Shown here: one piece after another, positions 7,104 to 15,249 of the stretch
Layout: the number at the start of each line of letters is the position of its first letter
Position numbering within the stretch: position 1 is the first letter of the stretch
NCBI RefSeq assembly: GCF_029218125.1
Contig: NZ_JARFXX010000005.1
Span: forward strand, 139,856-203,855
Direction: 5' to 3'
DNA: 64,000 nucleotides
Source of the DNA: Oscillibacter faecalis_A
GTDB lineage: Bacteria > Bacillota > Clostridia > Oscillospirales > Oscillospiraceae
Made by a program: the position numbers and the translations under genes
The notes under the pieces: generated by a model
The model's input: the letters and a program-made list of their open reading frames with translations, nothing else
Told to the model about the DNA's origin: nothing
The model's database searches: none

Positions 7104-8297
7104 TCAAGCAGAAATCTCATTTGGGATGCAGGGCGTATAGGCCTTGTTGTCTCTCATAACGGCGTAAATGATGGAGACCATCTTCCTGCAGGCGTGGCCC
7201 ACGGACGCCATGTAGGGCTTCCCTTCATCCCGTTTTTTCTGAAAATAAAGCTTCAGCGCCGGATCGTGAAGCACCGCCGATGAAGCCGCCAGCCAAATGG
7301 CGTGCCGCAAATAAGGCGAGCCTCGTTTGGACATGCGGTTTCTGACACCGTTGTATTCGCCAGACTGCCGCATGGTTGGATCGATCCCCGCGTAGGCGGC
7401 AAGCTTTGCCGCGGAGGGAAATCGGCTGATGTCTCCGATCTCGCTGAGGATGTACGCGCCAAGGGTCGGGCCGATGCCGGTGATGGTGGTGATCGGTGTG
7501 TCCAGGGTATCCATGATCTCCGCGATCTTGCGGTCCATTTCTCGAACCTGCTGTTTCAAGAAAACGAGGTGCTTTGCGTAGAGCCGGATCATCGTGCTGA
7601 AAACATCGCCGGCCATGGCGAAGCCAAAGGAGTTGCGCGCGAGCGCCTGAAGTTCTTGGGCTTTCGCCATGCGGAAGCGCTTGTGGCTGGAGACTTCGAT
7701 GAGATGACAAAGCTCCTCAAAAGGCATCTCGGATAATTCCTTTGGCGTAGGACAGGTTTGCAAAATCGCCATGGAGGTGTCGCTAAACAGATTGGTAAAA
7801 GCAGTTTCATATTCAGGAAAGACCTGATCCAGCAGGGCAACGACCTTTCGCTTAACATCTGCCTGCATGGAAACGATGGCGTGCCGTCCACGGCACAGCT
7901 CTCTCAGTTCATAAATGTTTTCCGGGTGCAGGGTAGACTCGGAGAAGTGTCCAAAACGAATCACCTCCGCGATGAGCAGGGCGTCCCTCGGATCTGTTTT
8001 GGCCTGACGGATATAGAAACTGCGGATGGAGTTGGTCTGCACCGGGTTGATGACCTGAACACGGAAGCCCTCCTTCTGAAGTCTGGTAAAAAGAGCGAGC
8101 CAGTAGTGTCCGGTGGCCTCCATTGCAAAGGAAACCTCGTCAAGCGGCAGTTTGGCCTTGGTGAGCATGGCCAGCAGCCGATTGTACCCGGAGCAGTTGT
8201 TGGTGAAGGAAAACGGCTTGATGATGACGGCACCCTCGCCGTCGATCACGGCTGCTTCATGCTTTCTCTTGGCAATGTCGATGCCAACGATGTACAT
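7104..8297 (-). CDS. IS110-family DEDD transposase
   Basis: 397 residues. The N-terminal RuvC-like DEDD domain opens MYIVGIDIAKRKHEAAVIDG; EATGHYWLAL, KTDPRDALLIAEVI and ELRELCRGRH follow in order. The C-terminal Transposase_20 domain contains ITGIGPTLGAYILSEIGD, KLAAYAGIDP and the conserved RMSKRGSPYLRHAIWLAA with its serine. All landmarks are present, so it looks intact. The start is taken at 8297; a longer frame upstream lies in the noncoding end of the element. By family knowledge the enzyme works with a bridge RNA made from the element's noncoding end to choose target and donor sites. The insertion split the conserved part of island 2 but left its integrase intact. Confidence 0.93.
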   Translation of the reverse strand: MYIVGIDIAKRKHEAAVIDGEGAVIIKPFSFTNNCSGYNRLLAMLTKAKLPLDEVSFAMEATGHYWLALFTRLQKEGFRVQVINPVQTNSIRSFYIRQAKTDPRDALLIAEVIRFGHFSESTLHPENIYELRELCRGRHAIVSMQADVKRKVVALLDQVFPEYETAFTNLFSDTSMAILQTCPTPKELSEMPFEELCHLIEVSSHKRFRMAKAQELQALARNSFGFAMAGDVFSTMIRLYAKHLVFLKQQVREMDRKIAEIMDTLDTPITTITGIGPTLGAYILSEIGDISRFPSAAKLAAYAGIDPTMRQSGEYNGVRNRMSKRGSPYLRHAIWLAASSAVLHDPALKLYFQKKRDEGKPYMASVGHACRKMVSIIYAVMRDNKAYTPCIPNEISA

Positions 8298-8520
8298 AGT
8301 GCAGGCTCCTCTCGTGTTCAAATTACGGACATTCCTCGTGCTGCTGAAGGTCACAACCTGTTGCGAGATCAGAAGAAAGCGATTCATCGCTTCGACATCC
8401 GGCTCATAAGTGACATCCCACAGGGCAGAGGTTCCAGTCTGTGCGCAGTAGACTTGGCTACAAAGATAGAAGCAGGAAATTCTCTGTCCGCATGAGGATA
8501 TTATATCATCGCTCCCTCAA
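8298..8520 (-). ncRNA. Candidate bridge RNA region of the IS110 element
   Basis: About 220 bp of noncoding sequence upstream of the transposase, at the position where IS110-type elements encode the bridge RNA. No gene is seen. The call rests on position and family knowledge only; I did not fold it. Confidence 0.4.
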
Positions 8521-8591
8521 GGGGCGTTGATACCGGTTTTGAAGGCGTTTTGTGGGGAGATATCCCCGTTCGAAAATATAACAAGATAAAG

Positions 8592-8647
8592 AGAGGTGCC
8601 CCTAATCGGGCACCTCTCAGCCACAAAGCCCCGCAGTGCGGGGCTTT
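8592..8647. terminator. Two back-to-back hairpins before integrase 2
   Basis: AGAGGTGCCC/GGGCACCTCT (8592-8618) and AAAGCCCCGC/GCGGGGCTTT (8625-8647). The same pair stands in island 3 (11905-11961) and island 4 (16598-16653). They should insulate the integrase from cargo transcription, or the reverse. Confidence 0.7.
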
Positions 8648-8848
8648 CCGGGGTTTTGAAACCGCAGTCTAAGGTGTACCTTGGCGGGCGTTTTCGCAGT
8701 CGTTGGTGAACATGAGGGGTGAAAAAGGCCCGTAACAGCGGACTTTTCAAGGTGACCGTTCCGCAGGCGTTTGAGAAATTTCCCGTTTTCAACCACCAGA
8801 AAAAGTGATTTTATGCAGCGGCGATTTTCAGCGCAGATCGTACATATT

Positions 8849-8965
8849 TTGCGCCGCTGTAGTCAATGAAAAGAGACTTTCAACCGTCCAAAAATCGCAC
8901 CGCTGTAACTAAAGAGAACGCCTCCGGCAGCGCAAAAATTGCGCCGCAATAGTCAAAGATAAGGC
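8849..8965 (+). repeat. Three ~45-bp-spaced direct repeats upstream of integrase 2
   Basis: GCGCCGCTGTAGTCAA (8851), GCACCGCTGTAACTAA (8897) and GCGCCGCAATAGTCAA (8941), each followed by an AAGA-type tail and separated by 46 and 44 bp. The same triplet occurs before integrases 3 and 4. It lies just upstream of the integrase start region, so it may bind a regulator, excisionase or integrase. Confidence 0.65.
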
Positions 8966-9072
8966 GGCGCGGCTCCGATGGGGCAAATGATAACTTTCTG
9001 ATAACAGTTCGGCTTTTCGGTAGCTTTGTTCCCTTGGTTACGGTATTGTTCGTTGCGAAAGGGGCTGATACC

Positions 9073-10224
9073 ATGCCGAAAAGACGAGCGAACGGGGAAG
9101 GGAACATCCGCAAACGAAAGGACGGTCGATGGGAGGGCCGGTACACAGTCGGACACGATCCCGAAACAGGGAAGTCCATCATCAAGAATGTTCTCGGCAA
9201 GACGCAAGCGGAAGTAAAAGAAAAACTGAAAAAAGCCATCGAGGAAAACGTCGGTATCGACTACGGACGGGCCAAGGCCTACACCGTGGGAACATGGCTG
9301 GAAGTTTGGATGGAAAACTACGCAAAAATCAAGCTGCGCCCGTCCACGTTCAAGACCAGCCAAGGCTTCCTCAAGAACCACATCAAGCCGCAGATCGGCG
9401 GCATCCCGCTGGCAGACCTGACTTCTCTGGACTTGCAGCGATTCTACAAGCACCTGCTGGACGGTGGCCGAGTAGACCGCATCGAAGCGAAAAAGAAACC
9501 GAAAGGTCTGGCACCCAAGACGGTGCGGAATATCCACCAGATGATCGGCTCGGCGTACAATCTCGCCATCGAGCAGAAGTTGGTAACCCGCAATCCAACG
9601 CAAGGCTGCGCCTTGCCGAAAGTCGAACACAAGGAGATGCGGACGCTGACCGCCGACCAACTCAGCACCTTCTTCCAAGAAGCCAGGGACAGCGGCGTGT
9701 ATGAACTCTACTACCTCGACCTCGTAACGGGATTGCGCCGGGGCGAACTGCTGGGTCTAAAGTGGACGGACATAGACCTCGAACATAACGCAGTCAAGGT
9801 GCAGCGGGCCATTTCCCGGCAGAATGGCAAAGTAGTCGAAGCCCCGCTGAAAACAAAAAACGCCTACCGCACCCTGCCGTTGTCGGCAGACGCAATAGAC
9901 GTACTAAAAATGCAAAAGTGCAAGATCGGAAATAGCGAATGGGTGTTCCCGTCACCCACCGGAGGCCCCATGTCACCAGACAGCGTCCTGCACATGCTCC
10001 AGCGGGTGCTGAAACGGGCAGGGCTGCCCCGCATCCGATTCCACGATCTCCGCCATACCTTCGCGACGATGGCCCTGCAAAACGGCGTGGACGTGAAAAC
10101 GGTGTCCTCGATGCTGGGCCACTACTCGGCGGGTTTTACGCTGGACACCTACGCCCATGTGACCACCGACGCACAGCTCAAGGCGGCGCAAACGATGGGG
10201 AACATCCTCTCCCGTGCGGTATAG
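9073..10224 (+). CDS. Tyrosine recombinase (integrase), island 2
   Basis: 383 residues, differing from the 1660 copy at scattered positions (for example VTGLRRGELLGL for ATGLRRGELLGL). Arm-binding, core-binding and catalytic domains are complete, with the RR pair, FHDLRHTFA, LGHYS and DTYAHV tyrosine all kept. The start is the ATG at 9073 after GAAAGGGGCTGATACC; the upstream in-frame extension is noncoding. The C-terminus differs from copy 1 (TTDAQLKAAQTMGNILSRAV), an ending shared by copies 2-4. It should recombine the tRNA-Arg anticodon-loop site 118 bp downstream. Confidence 0.95.
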   Translation: MPKRRANGEGNIRKRKDGRWEGRYTVGHDPETGKSIIKNVLGKTQAEVKEKLKKAIEENVGIDYGRAKAYTVGTWLEVWMENYAKIKLRPSTFKTSQGFLKNHIKPQIGGIPLADLTSLDLQRFYKHLLDGGRVDRIEAKKKPKGLAPKTVRNIHQMIGSAYNLAIEQKLVTRNPTQGCALPKVEHKEMRTLTADQLSTFFQEARDSGVYELYYLDLVTGLRRGELLGLKWTDIDLEHNAVKVQRAISRQNGKVVEAPLKTKNAYRTLPLSADAIDVLKMQKCKIGNSEWVFPSPTGGPMSPDSVLHMLQRVLKRAGLPRIRFHDLRHTFATMALQNGVDVKTVSSMLGHYSAGFTLDTYAHVTTDAQLKAAQTMGNILSRAV

Positions 10225-10248
10225 ACCTTTCCGCTACCCGCTCCCGTT

Positions 10249-10342
10249 GGGGTCAGCGTTTGGGTCAGAAAAAAGCGGCGTCCGAAAATGGCAACTTATA
10301 AAAAGCAAAAGTCCTCGAAATCAGACGATTTCGAGGACTTTT
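10249..10342 (+). terminator. Paired GGGTCA boxes and terminator, right end of island 2
   Basis: GGGTCA boxes at 10249-10267 are followed by the hairpin GTCCTCGAAATC/GATTTCGAGGAC (10311-10340) and TTTT. The hairpin ends directly at the tRNA fragment and can stop transcription from both sides. Confidence 0.7.
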
Positions 10343-10386
10343 GGTACGCCGTGAGGGATTCGAACCCCCGGCCTTCTGGTCCGTAG
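10342..10386 (-). pseudogene. tRNA-Arg(ACG) 3' half, junction of islands 2 and 3
   Basis: Identical to the 3' half of the living tRNA-Arg gene at 18340 from the encoded CCA to the anticodon loop (…GGTCCGTAG on the plus strand). It then departs into GTTGTCTCAAGC, the island leader. This is the attachment site displaced by an earlier integration. Confidence 0.85.
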
Positions 10387-10712
10387 GTTGTCTCAAGCAC
10401 AAATCGGAGTCGTTTCGGCTCCGATTTGTGCTTTTTGCCATCATTCGTTCGGCGGATTTTCCATTGTTTCCGTCCAGCCCTGCCCGTTCCAATTCCATTC
10501 TGGGTCAAAACTGGGTCAAGCGCAGTCCAGCCGAATACCGTTGACCTCCAGAGTGGAATTGATTTATATTGAGCGAGGAAGTCCGGGCAGAAAACTGTTC
10601 GGATTTTTCTCATATATTCCAAAGTTGCGGTAGAATTGGTCACAATGTAGTGGTATAATTTGAATACGAAAAGTGAGCAACAAATCGGAATTTGACAAAG
10701 GAGTGTGATTAT
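10387..10712 (+). promoter_or_regulatory. Left leader of island 3 with conserved promoter
   Basis: Hairpin CACAAATCGGAG/CTCCGATTTGTG (about 10399-10430) then TTTTT; paired GGGTCA boxes near 10500-10518; a short doc-like remnant (LEVNGIRLDCA on the minus strand, about 10521-10553); then a promoter with TATAAT at 10654-10659 and a weak TAGAAT 17 nt upstream. The same order occurs in island 4 before different genes. Confidence 0.7.
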
Positions 10713-10871
10713 ATGGGTAAAGCGATTTTGGCAGCAATTGTTACATTGATTGTTGGTTATTTAGGTACGGTCGTAGGACTTGAACTTTTAGGTAATTGGT
10801 ATGAGTTTGGATTGCTCATTGCTATTGCAGTAATGGGTGCTTTTATCATCTACTTCAATGACAAGAAGTAA
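10713..10871 (+). CDS. Small two-helix membrane protein, 52 residues
   Basis: The ATG at 10713 follows AAAGGAGTGTGATTAT. The product has two hydrophobic stretches (ILAAIVTLIVGYLGTVVGL and LLIAIAVMGAFIIYF) joined by a short loop LLGNWYEFG, and ends in NDKK. It is probably an inner-membrane hairpin with a cytoplasmic basic tail. I do not recognise a family. It is the first cargo gene of island 3, directly under the conserved leader promoter, with a second small membrane protein 54 bp downstream. Holin-, toxin- or immunity-like roles are all possible but unsupported. Confidence 0.7.
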   Translation: MGKAILAAIVTLIVGYLGTVVGLELLGNWYEFGLLIAIAVMGAFIIYFNDKK

Positions 10872-10925
10872 GACAACTTCCAGTTTTTGAAACTGAGAAA
10901 TCGCAATTTAAGGAGGCAAAGTACA

Positions 10926-11162
10926 ATGAAAAAAGCTATTATTATGATGATTGTGGTATTTGCTTTAGTTGTTTGGCCGTTCAGCGGTGTGTGGCAGCTC
11001 TTGTCTGGCATCATTGGCGGTGGAGTCCGAGAATCCTTTATTTATCCGATTTATGGTGGAATTATTCTTCTTTCAGGTATTATAGTCGTTTGTACTGAAC
11101 TCATTCTGGAAGAAATCAAATCGTTAAAAGACGATATAAAAGATAAAAAAGAAGGATGCTGA
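10926..11162 (+). CDS. Small membrane protein, 78 residues
   Basis: The start is the ATG at 10926 after AGGAGGCAAAGTACA; a longer frame from 10887 has no ribosome binding site. Two hydrophobic segments (IIMMIVVFALVVWPFSGVW and PIYGGIILLSGIIVVCTEL) are followed by a charged helix EEIKSLKDDIKDKKEGC that may form a short coiled coil in the cytoplasm. No family is recognised. It probably works with the upstream 52-residue membrane protein, since the pair is the whole cargo of island 3. It is more AT-rich than the integrase that follows. Confidence 0.7.
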   Translation: MKKAIIMMIVVFALVVWPFSGVWQLLSGIIGGGVRESFIYPIYGGIILLSGIIVVCTELILEEIKSLKDDIKDKKEGC

Positions 11163-11180
11163 CAACTTCCAGTTTGCTGA

Positions 11181-11897
11181 ACTTATCGTACCATAACGCA
11201 AAAGCGTTTGCAACTGGAACTGCCAACAGAAAATTCTGTGTATTCGCAAGAAAATAAGAATCGTGCGGGGAACTACGCCCACCTGACCTCAGAAAACGGC
11301 AGAGTTTGCTATTTTAAGCCACGGCCACGCAGGGTTTCCGAAACGTGTGGAACGCTCCGAGGGTAGTGATACCACCCCCACCTCGCACGTTCAGAAAGCA
11401 CTGCGCACAGAGTGAAAAAACAGCAACATCACCAAGTTGCAAACAGATCATGCAGCCCAGCGGGGCCGCGACGCCTCGGAACAGCGACACGCATAAGCGC
11501 ATCGCTGTTCCGAAGGCTTTCTGCGTTCTTTGGGAGCACCCCCGACCAAGCCCCAAAAGCGGCAAAACTTGCCGTTCTGATACCCGGTCCGGGGATGTTG
11601 GTGAACGTGCGGAACGCTCCGAGAGTAGTGATACCACCCCCATCCGAAACGCCCCCTGTTTCGGCGTGTAAGCCGCTGTGTGCGATCCTTCTCCGAAAGC
11701 CGAGTGTGTACCCGCTTTCACCCGTGAAAGCGAACGTGGGCTGTTTGTGCGAGAGGCTGAAAAATGCGATGAAAAGCGGTTTGGGACGGAGTTGTAGCGG
11801 TAACTTTTTGGCGATAGTTGCGGGAACGGTTTTGGACGAAAAACCGAACTTTACAGGAAGGTTTTTCAAGTGGCGAAGGCCGTTCGATTTTAGCACA
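11181..11897 (+). repeat. Island noncoding block, copy in island 3
   Basis: About 717 bp with the same ends as the copies at 6109 and 15875. Hairpins include GAACAGCGA/TCGCTGTTC around the GCGCATAAGCGC-type stem near 11480-11510. Two GGGTAGTGAT-type motifs are present. No gene supported on either strand. Confidence 0.75.
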
Positions 11898-11904
11898 AGA
11901 TAAA

Positions 11905-11961
11905 GAGAGGTGCCCGTAATTGGGCACCTCTCGGCCTCAAAGCCCCGCAGTGCGGGGCTTT
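11905..11961. terminator. Two back-to-back hairpins before integrase 3
   Basis: AGAGGTGCCCG/TGGGCACCTCT and AAAGCCCCGC/GCGGGGCTTT, as in islands 2 and 4. The following stretch to 12160 is conserved noncoding sequence without a gene. Confidence 0.7.
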
Positions 11962-12163
11962 CCGGGGTTTTGAAACCGCAGTCTAAGGTGCACCTTGAAA
12001 GGTGTTTTCGCAGTCTTGGGTGAACGTCAGGCACGGAAAAGGCCCGTGACAGCGGACTTTTCAAGGTGACTGTTCCGCAGGCGGTTGAGAAATTTGCCGT
12101 TTTCAACCACTCAAAAAAGTGCTTTTTGTGCAGCGGCGATTTTCAGCGCAGATCGTACATATT

Positions 12164-12282
12164 TTGCGCCGCTGTAGACAATGAAAAGAGACTTTCAAGC
12201 GTTCAAAAATCGCACCGCTGTAACAAAAGAAGAACGCCTCCGGCAGCGCAAAAATTGCGCCGCAATAGACAAAGATAAGGCG
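12164..12282 (+). repeat. Three ~45-bp-spaced direct repeats upstream of integrase 3
   Basis: Units start at 12166 (GCGCCGCTGTAGACAA), 12212 (GCACCGCTGTAACAAA) and 12257 (GCGCCGCAATAGACAA), 46 and 45 bp apart. The last overlaps a GCGCAAAAATTGCGC hairpin. Confidence 0.65.
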
Positions 12283-12388
12283 GCGCGGCTCCGAGGGGCA
12301 AATGATAACTTTCTGATAACAGTTCCGCTTTTCGGTAGCTTTGTCCCCTTGCTTACGGTATTGTTCGTTGTCGAAAGGGGCTGATACC

Positions 12389-13543
12389 ATGCCAAAGCGA
12401 CGAGCAAACGGCGAGGGCAACATCCGCAAACGAAAGGATGGTCGCTGGGAAGGACGCTACACCGTCGGTCACGATCCGGAAACTGGCAAGGCCATCATCA
12501 AAAACGTCCTCGGCAAGACGCAAGCGGAAGTAAAAGAAAAACTGAAAAAAGCCATCGAGGAAAACGTGGGCATCGACTATGGACGGGCCAAGACCTACAC
12601 GGTGGGAACATGGCTGGAGGTCTGGATGGAAAACTACGCAAAAATCAAGCTGCGCCCATCGACCTTCAAAACCTCGCAAGGCTTTCTGAAAAACCACATC
12701 AAGCCACAGATCGGCGGCATCCCGCTGGCAGACCTGACCTCTCTGGACTTGCAGCGGTTTTACAAGCACCTGCTGGACGGTGGCCGGGTAGACCGCGTCG
12801 AAGCGAAAAAGAAGCCAAAAGGACTGGCACCGAAAACCGTCCGCAACATCCACCAGATGATCGGCTCAGCGTACAACCTCGCCATGGAGCAGAAGTTGGT
12901 AACCCGCAATCCGACACAGGGCTGCGCCCTGCCGAAAGTCGAACACAAAGAGATGAAAACGCTGCCCTCGGATCAACTCAGCACCTTTTTCCAAGAGGCC
13001 AGGGACAGCGGCGTGTACGAGCTCTACTACCTCGACCTTGCCACCGGACTTCGGCGCGGCGAACTGCTGGGACTGAAGTGGACGGATGTGGACTTCCAGC
13101 ACGGAGCACTGAAAATTCAGAGAGCCATCTCTCGGCAGAATGGCAAAGTAGTCGAAGCACCGTTGAAAACGAAAAACGCCTACCGCACACTGCCATTGTC
13201 GGCAGACGCGATAAGCGTTCTGAAAATGCAAAAGTGCAAGGTGGGTAGTAACAGCGAATGGGTGTTCCCGTCACCAACAGGAGGCCCCATGTCGCCGGAC
13301 AGCGTCCTGCACATGCTGCAAAGAGTGCTGAAACGGGCGAGTCTACCGAGAATACGCTTTCATGACCTGCGCCACACCTTCGCAACCATGGCACTCCAGA
13401 ATGGCGTGGACGTGAAAACGGTGTCATCAATGCTCGGCCACTACTCGGCGGGCTTCACGCTGGACACCTACGCCCACGTCACTACCGACGCGCAGCTCAA
13501 AGCGGCGCAAACGATGGGGAACATCCTCTCCCGTGCTGTCTGA
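12389..13543 (+). CDS. Tyrosine recombinase (integrase), island 3
   Basis: 384 residues, one longer than its paralogues through an extra residue in CKVGSNSEWVFPS. All catalytic landmarks are present: TGLRRGELLGLKW, FHDLRHTFA, LGHYS and DTYAHV. The start is the ATG at 12389 after GAAAGGGGCTGATACC. It carries small local replacements (for example LPSDQLS for LTADQLS, and VDFQHGALKIQR), so the copies have drifted or recombined since duplication. It is followed by GGGTCA boxes, a terminator and a tRNA-Arg fragment, as in island 2. Confidence 0.95.
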   Translation: MPKRRANGEGNIRKRKDGRWEGRYTVGHDPETGKAIIKNVLGKTQAEVKEKLKKAIEENVGIDYGRAKTYTVGTWLEVWMENYAKIKLRPSTFKTSQGFLKNHIKPQIGGIPLADLTSLDLQRFYKHLLDGGRVDRVEAKKKPKGLAPKTVRNIHQMIGSAYNLAMEQKLVTRNPTQGCALPKVEHKEMKTLPSDQLSTFFQEARDSGVYELYYLDLATGLRRGELLGLKWTDVDFQHGALKIQRAISRQNGKVVEAPLKTKNAYRTLPLSADAISVLKMQKCKVGSNSEWVFPSPTGGPMSPDSVLHMLQRVLKRASLPRIRFHDLRHTFATMALQNGVDVKTVSSMLGHYSAGFTLDTYAHVTTDAQLKAAQTMGNILSRAV

Positions 13544-13567
13544 CGGTTTCCGCTACCCGCTCCCGTT

Positions 13568-13660
13568 GGGGTCAGCGTTTGGGTCAGAAAAAAGCAACAC
13601 CCTAAAAACGGAACTTATGAAAAGCAAAAATCCTCGAAATCAGACGATTTCGAGGATTTT
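13568..13660 (+). terminator. Paired GGGTCA boxes and terminator, right end of island 3
   Basis: GGGTCA boxes at 13568-13586 and hairpin ATCCTCGAAATC/GATTTCGAGGAT (13630-13657) ending in TTTTT, directly beside the tRNA fragment. Confidence 0.7.
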
Positions 13661-13705
13661 TGGTACGCCGTGAGGGATTCGAACCCCCGGCCTTCTGGTC
13701 CGTAG
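13661..13705 (-). pseudogene. tRNA-Arg(ACG) 3' half, junction of islands 3 and 4
   Basis: Same 45-bp tRNA-Arg 3' half as at 10342, from CCA to the anticodon loop, then departing into GTTGTCTCACGC. It is the attachment site displaced when island 4 integrated, presumably the most recent event because island 4 touches the intact tRNA. Confidence 0.85.
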
Positions 13706-14122
13706 GTTGTCTCACGCGCAAATCGGAGCCATTTCGGCTCCGATTTGTGCTTTTTACCACCGTTCGCTCGGCGGATCTTCCATTGTTTCCGTCCAGCCCT
13801 GCCCGTTCCAATTCCATTCTGGGTCAAAAGTGGGTCAGACACGGTGCACCCGCACCCACGCCAACAGCGTCTCGTCGTCCATCGCGCCGGAGGCGACAGC
13901 CAGACCGACCTCGACGACCTCGTCGTTAGCGCAGTCCAGCCGAATACCGTTGACCTCCAGAGCAGAATTGATTTACGATTGAGCGAGGAAGGTCGGGCAG
14001 AAAACTGTTCGGACTTTTCTCATATAGTCCAAAGTTGCGGTAGAATTGTTCACAAGTTTTATGGTATAATTTGAATGCAAAATTGAGAAACAAATCCCGA
14101 TTTCTTGAGGGAAGGTGATAGT
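13706..14122 (+). promoter_or_regulatory. Left leader of island 4 with conserved promoter
   Basis: Hairpin GCAAATCGGAG/CTCCGATTTGTGC (about 13717-13750) with TTTTT; GGGTCA boxes near 13820-13836; a doc-like remnant (separate entry); then TATAAT at 14065-14070 with TAGAAT 18 nt upstream. The sequence from about 13976 to 14075 is close to the island 3 leader, after which the cargo genes are unrelated. Confidence 0.7.
13835..13972 (-). pseudogene. doc (Fic/Doc toxin) 3' fragment
   Basis: Forty-five open codons ending at a TGA (13835-13837). They read LEVNGIRLDCANDEVVEVGL then AVASGAMDDETLLAWVR. This resembles the C-terminus of Doc-type death-on-curing toxins (family pattern FLxxNGxxLxxxNDExVxxxxxVAxG…). 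The Fic motif that should come earlier is absent and a stop codon lies just upstream, so this is a remnant. It is much more GC-rich than its surroundings, which suggests transfer from a high-GC donor. Island 3 keeps only the LEVNGIRLDCA part. Confidence 0.65.
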
Positions 14123-15148
14123 ATGAATTATATGATAAAAGGTATACAAGCACTTAAAGAATCGTTTTTCTTAGGTATCATAATTTATATTGTTATTTTT
14201 GTGTTGCTGTATCTTTTCAAAAAACGCAGAACTATCTCATGGAATTATATGTTTGAGGGAATATTCTGCATTTACTGCGTTACGCTTCTCAACCTAACGG
14301 GGATTTTCACACTAAGTTATAGTCTGAATGGTCCTTTCAATTATAATTTGCTTCCGTTTATTGGGAGTTCTATTGTCCCTATATTGCTTAACTTCGCTTT
14401 GTTTTTTCCTCTTGGCTTTTTGTTGCCGCTTATTTTTCGTTCCTGTAGAGGGAATTGGAAAAAGGTGGCGATTATTAGCGGTTTAATCTCATTCTTGATT
14501 GAACTATTACAGTTGTTTGGCGGCAGATATGCGGAAATGGAAGATTTTCTAATCAATACCTTGGGCGGATTTTCAGGCTATATTGTCTGTACCGCCATAT
14601 GCGAAAGAAAGACAAATCGCCGAAAAGCAGTTGTTTCCATTGTTACACTATGTTTGACCCTTGCACTTTGTTTGATTGGAATTTATGCAGTGGGGGACAA
14701 TGAAAAGCAGCTACCGGATGGACTGTCTGCTGTCGAAAATAGCATTGCTGAAATCAATGTTTATTCTGAGGGAGAAGAACGGAGCATTAGCATTGATTCC
14801 TATCAATACCGCTCTTTTGCAAGTCAGATTTCCAATTGCGGCGGTCATTTGCTGGAAATCCAAAAAACTTCTGAAGGTGAAATTTGGAATGATACAGACT
14901 GCTTTATCGAAATAATATATACTGCTGACCAGACGATAAAGTTTGAAAATGCTGAGAATTTCTCCATTGAACGTGCTGACAGACTTTTATATAATGCCGA
15001 CAAAAATGTTCTATATTGGGGTGAGGCAGGTTATCAGAACTGTTTGGACTATACAAAAATGAATGAAGAAATGCAGGCACATAAAGAAGAAATATTGAAA
15101 GGATATGAAGAGTTGTCTACTTCAATTCGTGATTGCTTTAACCAGTAA
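14123..15148 (+). CDS. VanZ-like membrane protein with C-terminal extracytoplasmic domain
   Basis: 341 residues. The start is the ATG at 14123 after GAAGGTGATAGT; the frame from 14105 has no better site. Residues about 15-185 form several membrane helices with VanZ-type landmarks: LLPFIGSS, NFALFFPLGFLLPLIF and SFLIELLQLFGGRYAEMEDF then LINTLGG. The acidic ELLQ…R…E/D cluster is typical of VanZ-like proteins. After a last helix (VVSIVTLCLTLALCLIGIYA) a soluble domain of about 150 residues follows that I do not recognise. VanZ-like proteins are linked to low-level glycopeptide or antimicrobial-peptide resistance, but many have unknown roles. First cargo gene of island 4, under the shared leader promoter; AT-rich compared with the integrase. 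Confidence 0.85.
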   Translation: MNYMIKGIQALKESFFLGIIIYIVIFVLLYLFKKRRTISWNYMFEGIFCIYCVTLLNLTGIFTLSYSLNGPFNYNLLPFIGSSIVPILLNFALFFPLGFLLPLIFRSCRGNWKKVAIISGLISFLIELLQLFGGRYAEMEDFLINTLGGFSGYIVCTAICERKTNRRKAVVSIVTLCLTLALCLIGIYAVGDNEKQLPDGLSAVENSIAEINVYSEGEERSISIDSYQYRSFASQISNCGGHLLEIQKTSEGEIWNDTDCFIEIIYTADQTIKFENAENFSIERADRLLYNADKNVLYWGEAGYQNCLDYTKMNEEMQAHKEEILKGYEELSTSIRDCFNQ

Positions 15149-15249
15149 CAATTTCAGCTTTCTGTGCGGCCTTTATGAAGGCGGCCTGATGGAGCAGGCA
15201 ATAAGGAAGTAAAGATGCGACAAATTTCAATTTATTAAGGAGGATATGG

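Larger units (their letters stand above)
7087..8570 (-). mobile_element. IS110-family insertion sequence
   Basis: One DEDD transposase gene with noncoding sequence on both sides, inserted exactly where islands 3 and 4 run directly from the noncoding block (TTCGATTTTAGCACA) into AGATAAAGAGAGGTGCCC. The ends are approximate because IS110 elements lack clear terminal inverted repeats and target duplications. Near the right side CCGTTCGA recurs, which may be the edge. Confidence 0.8.
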
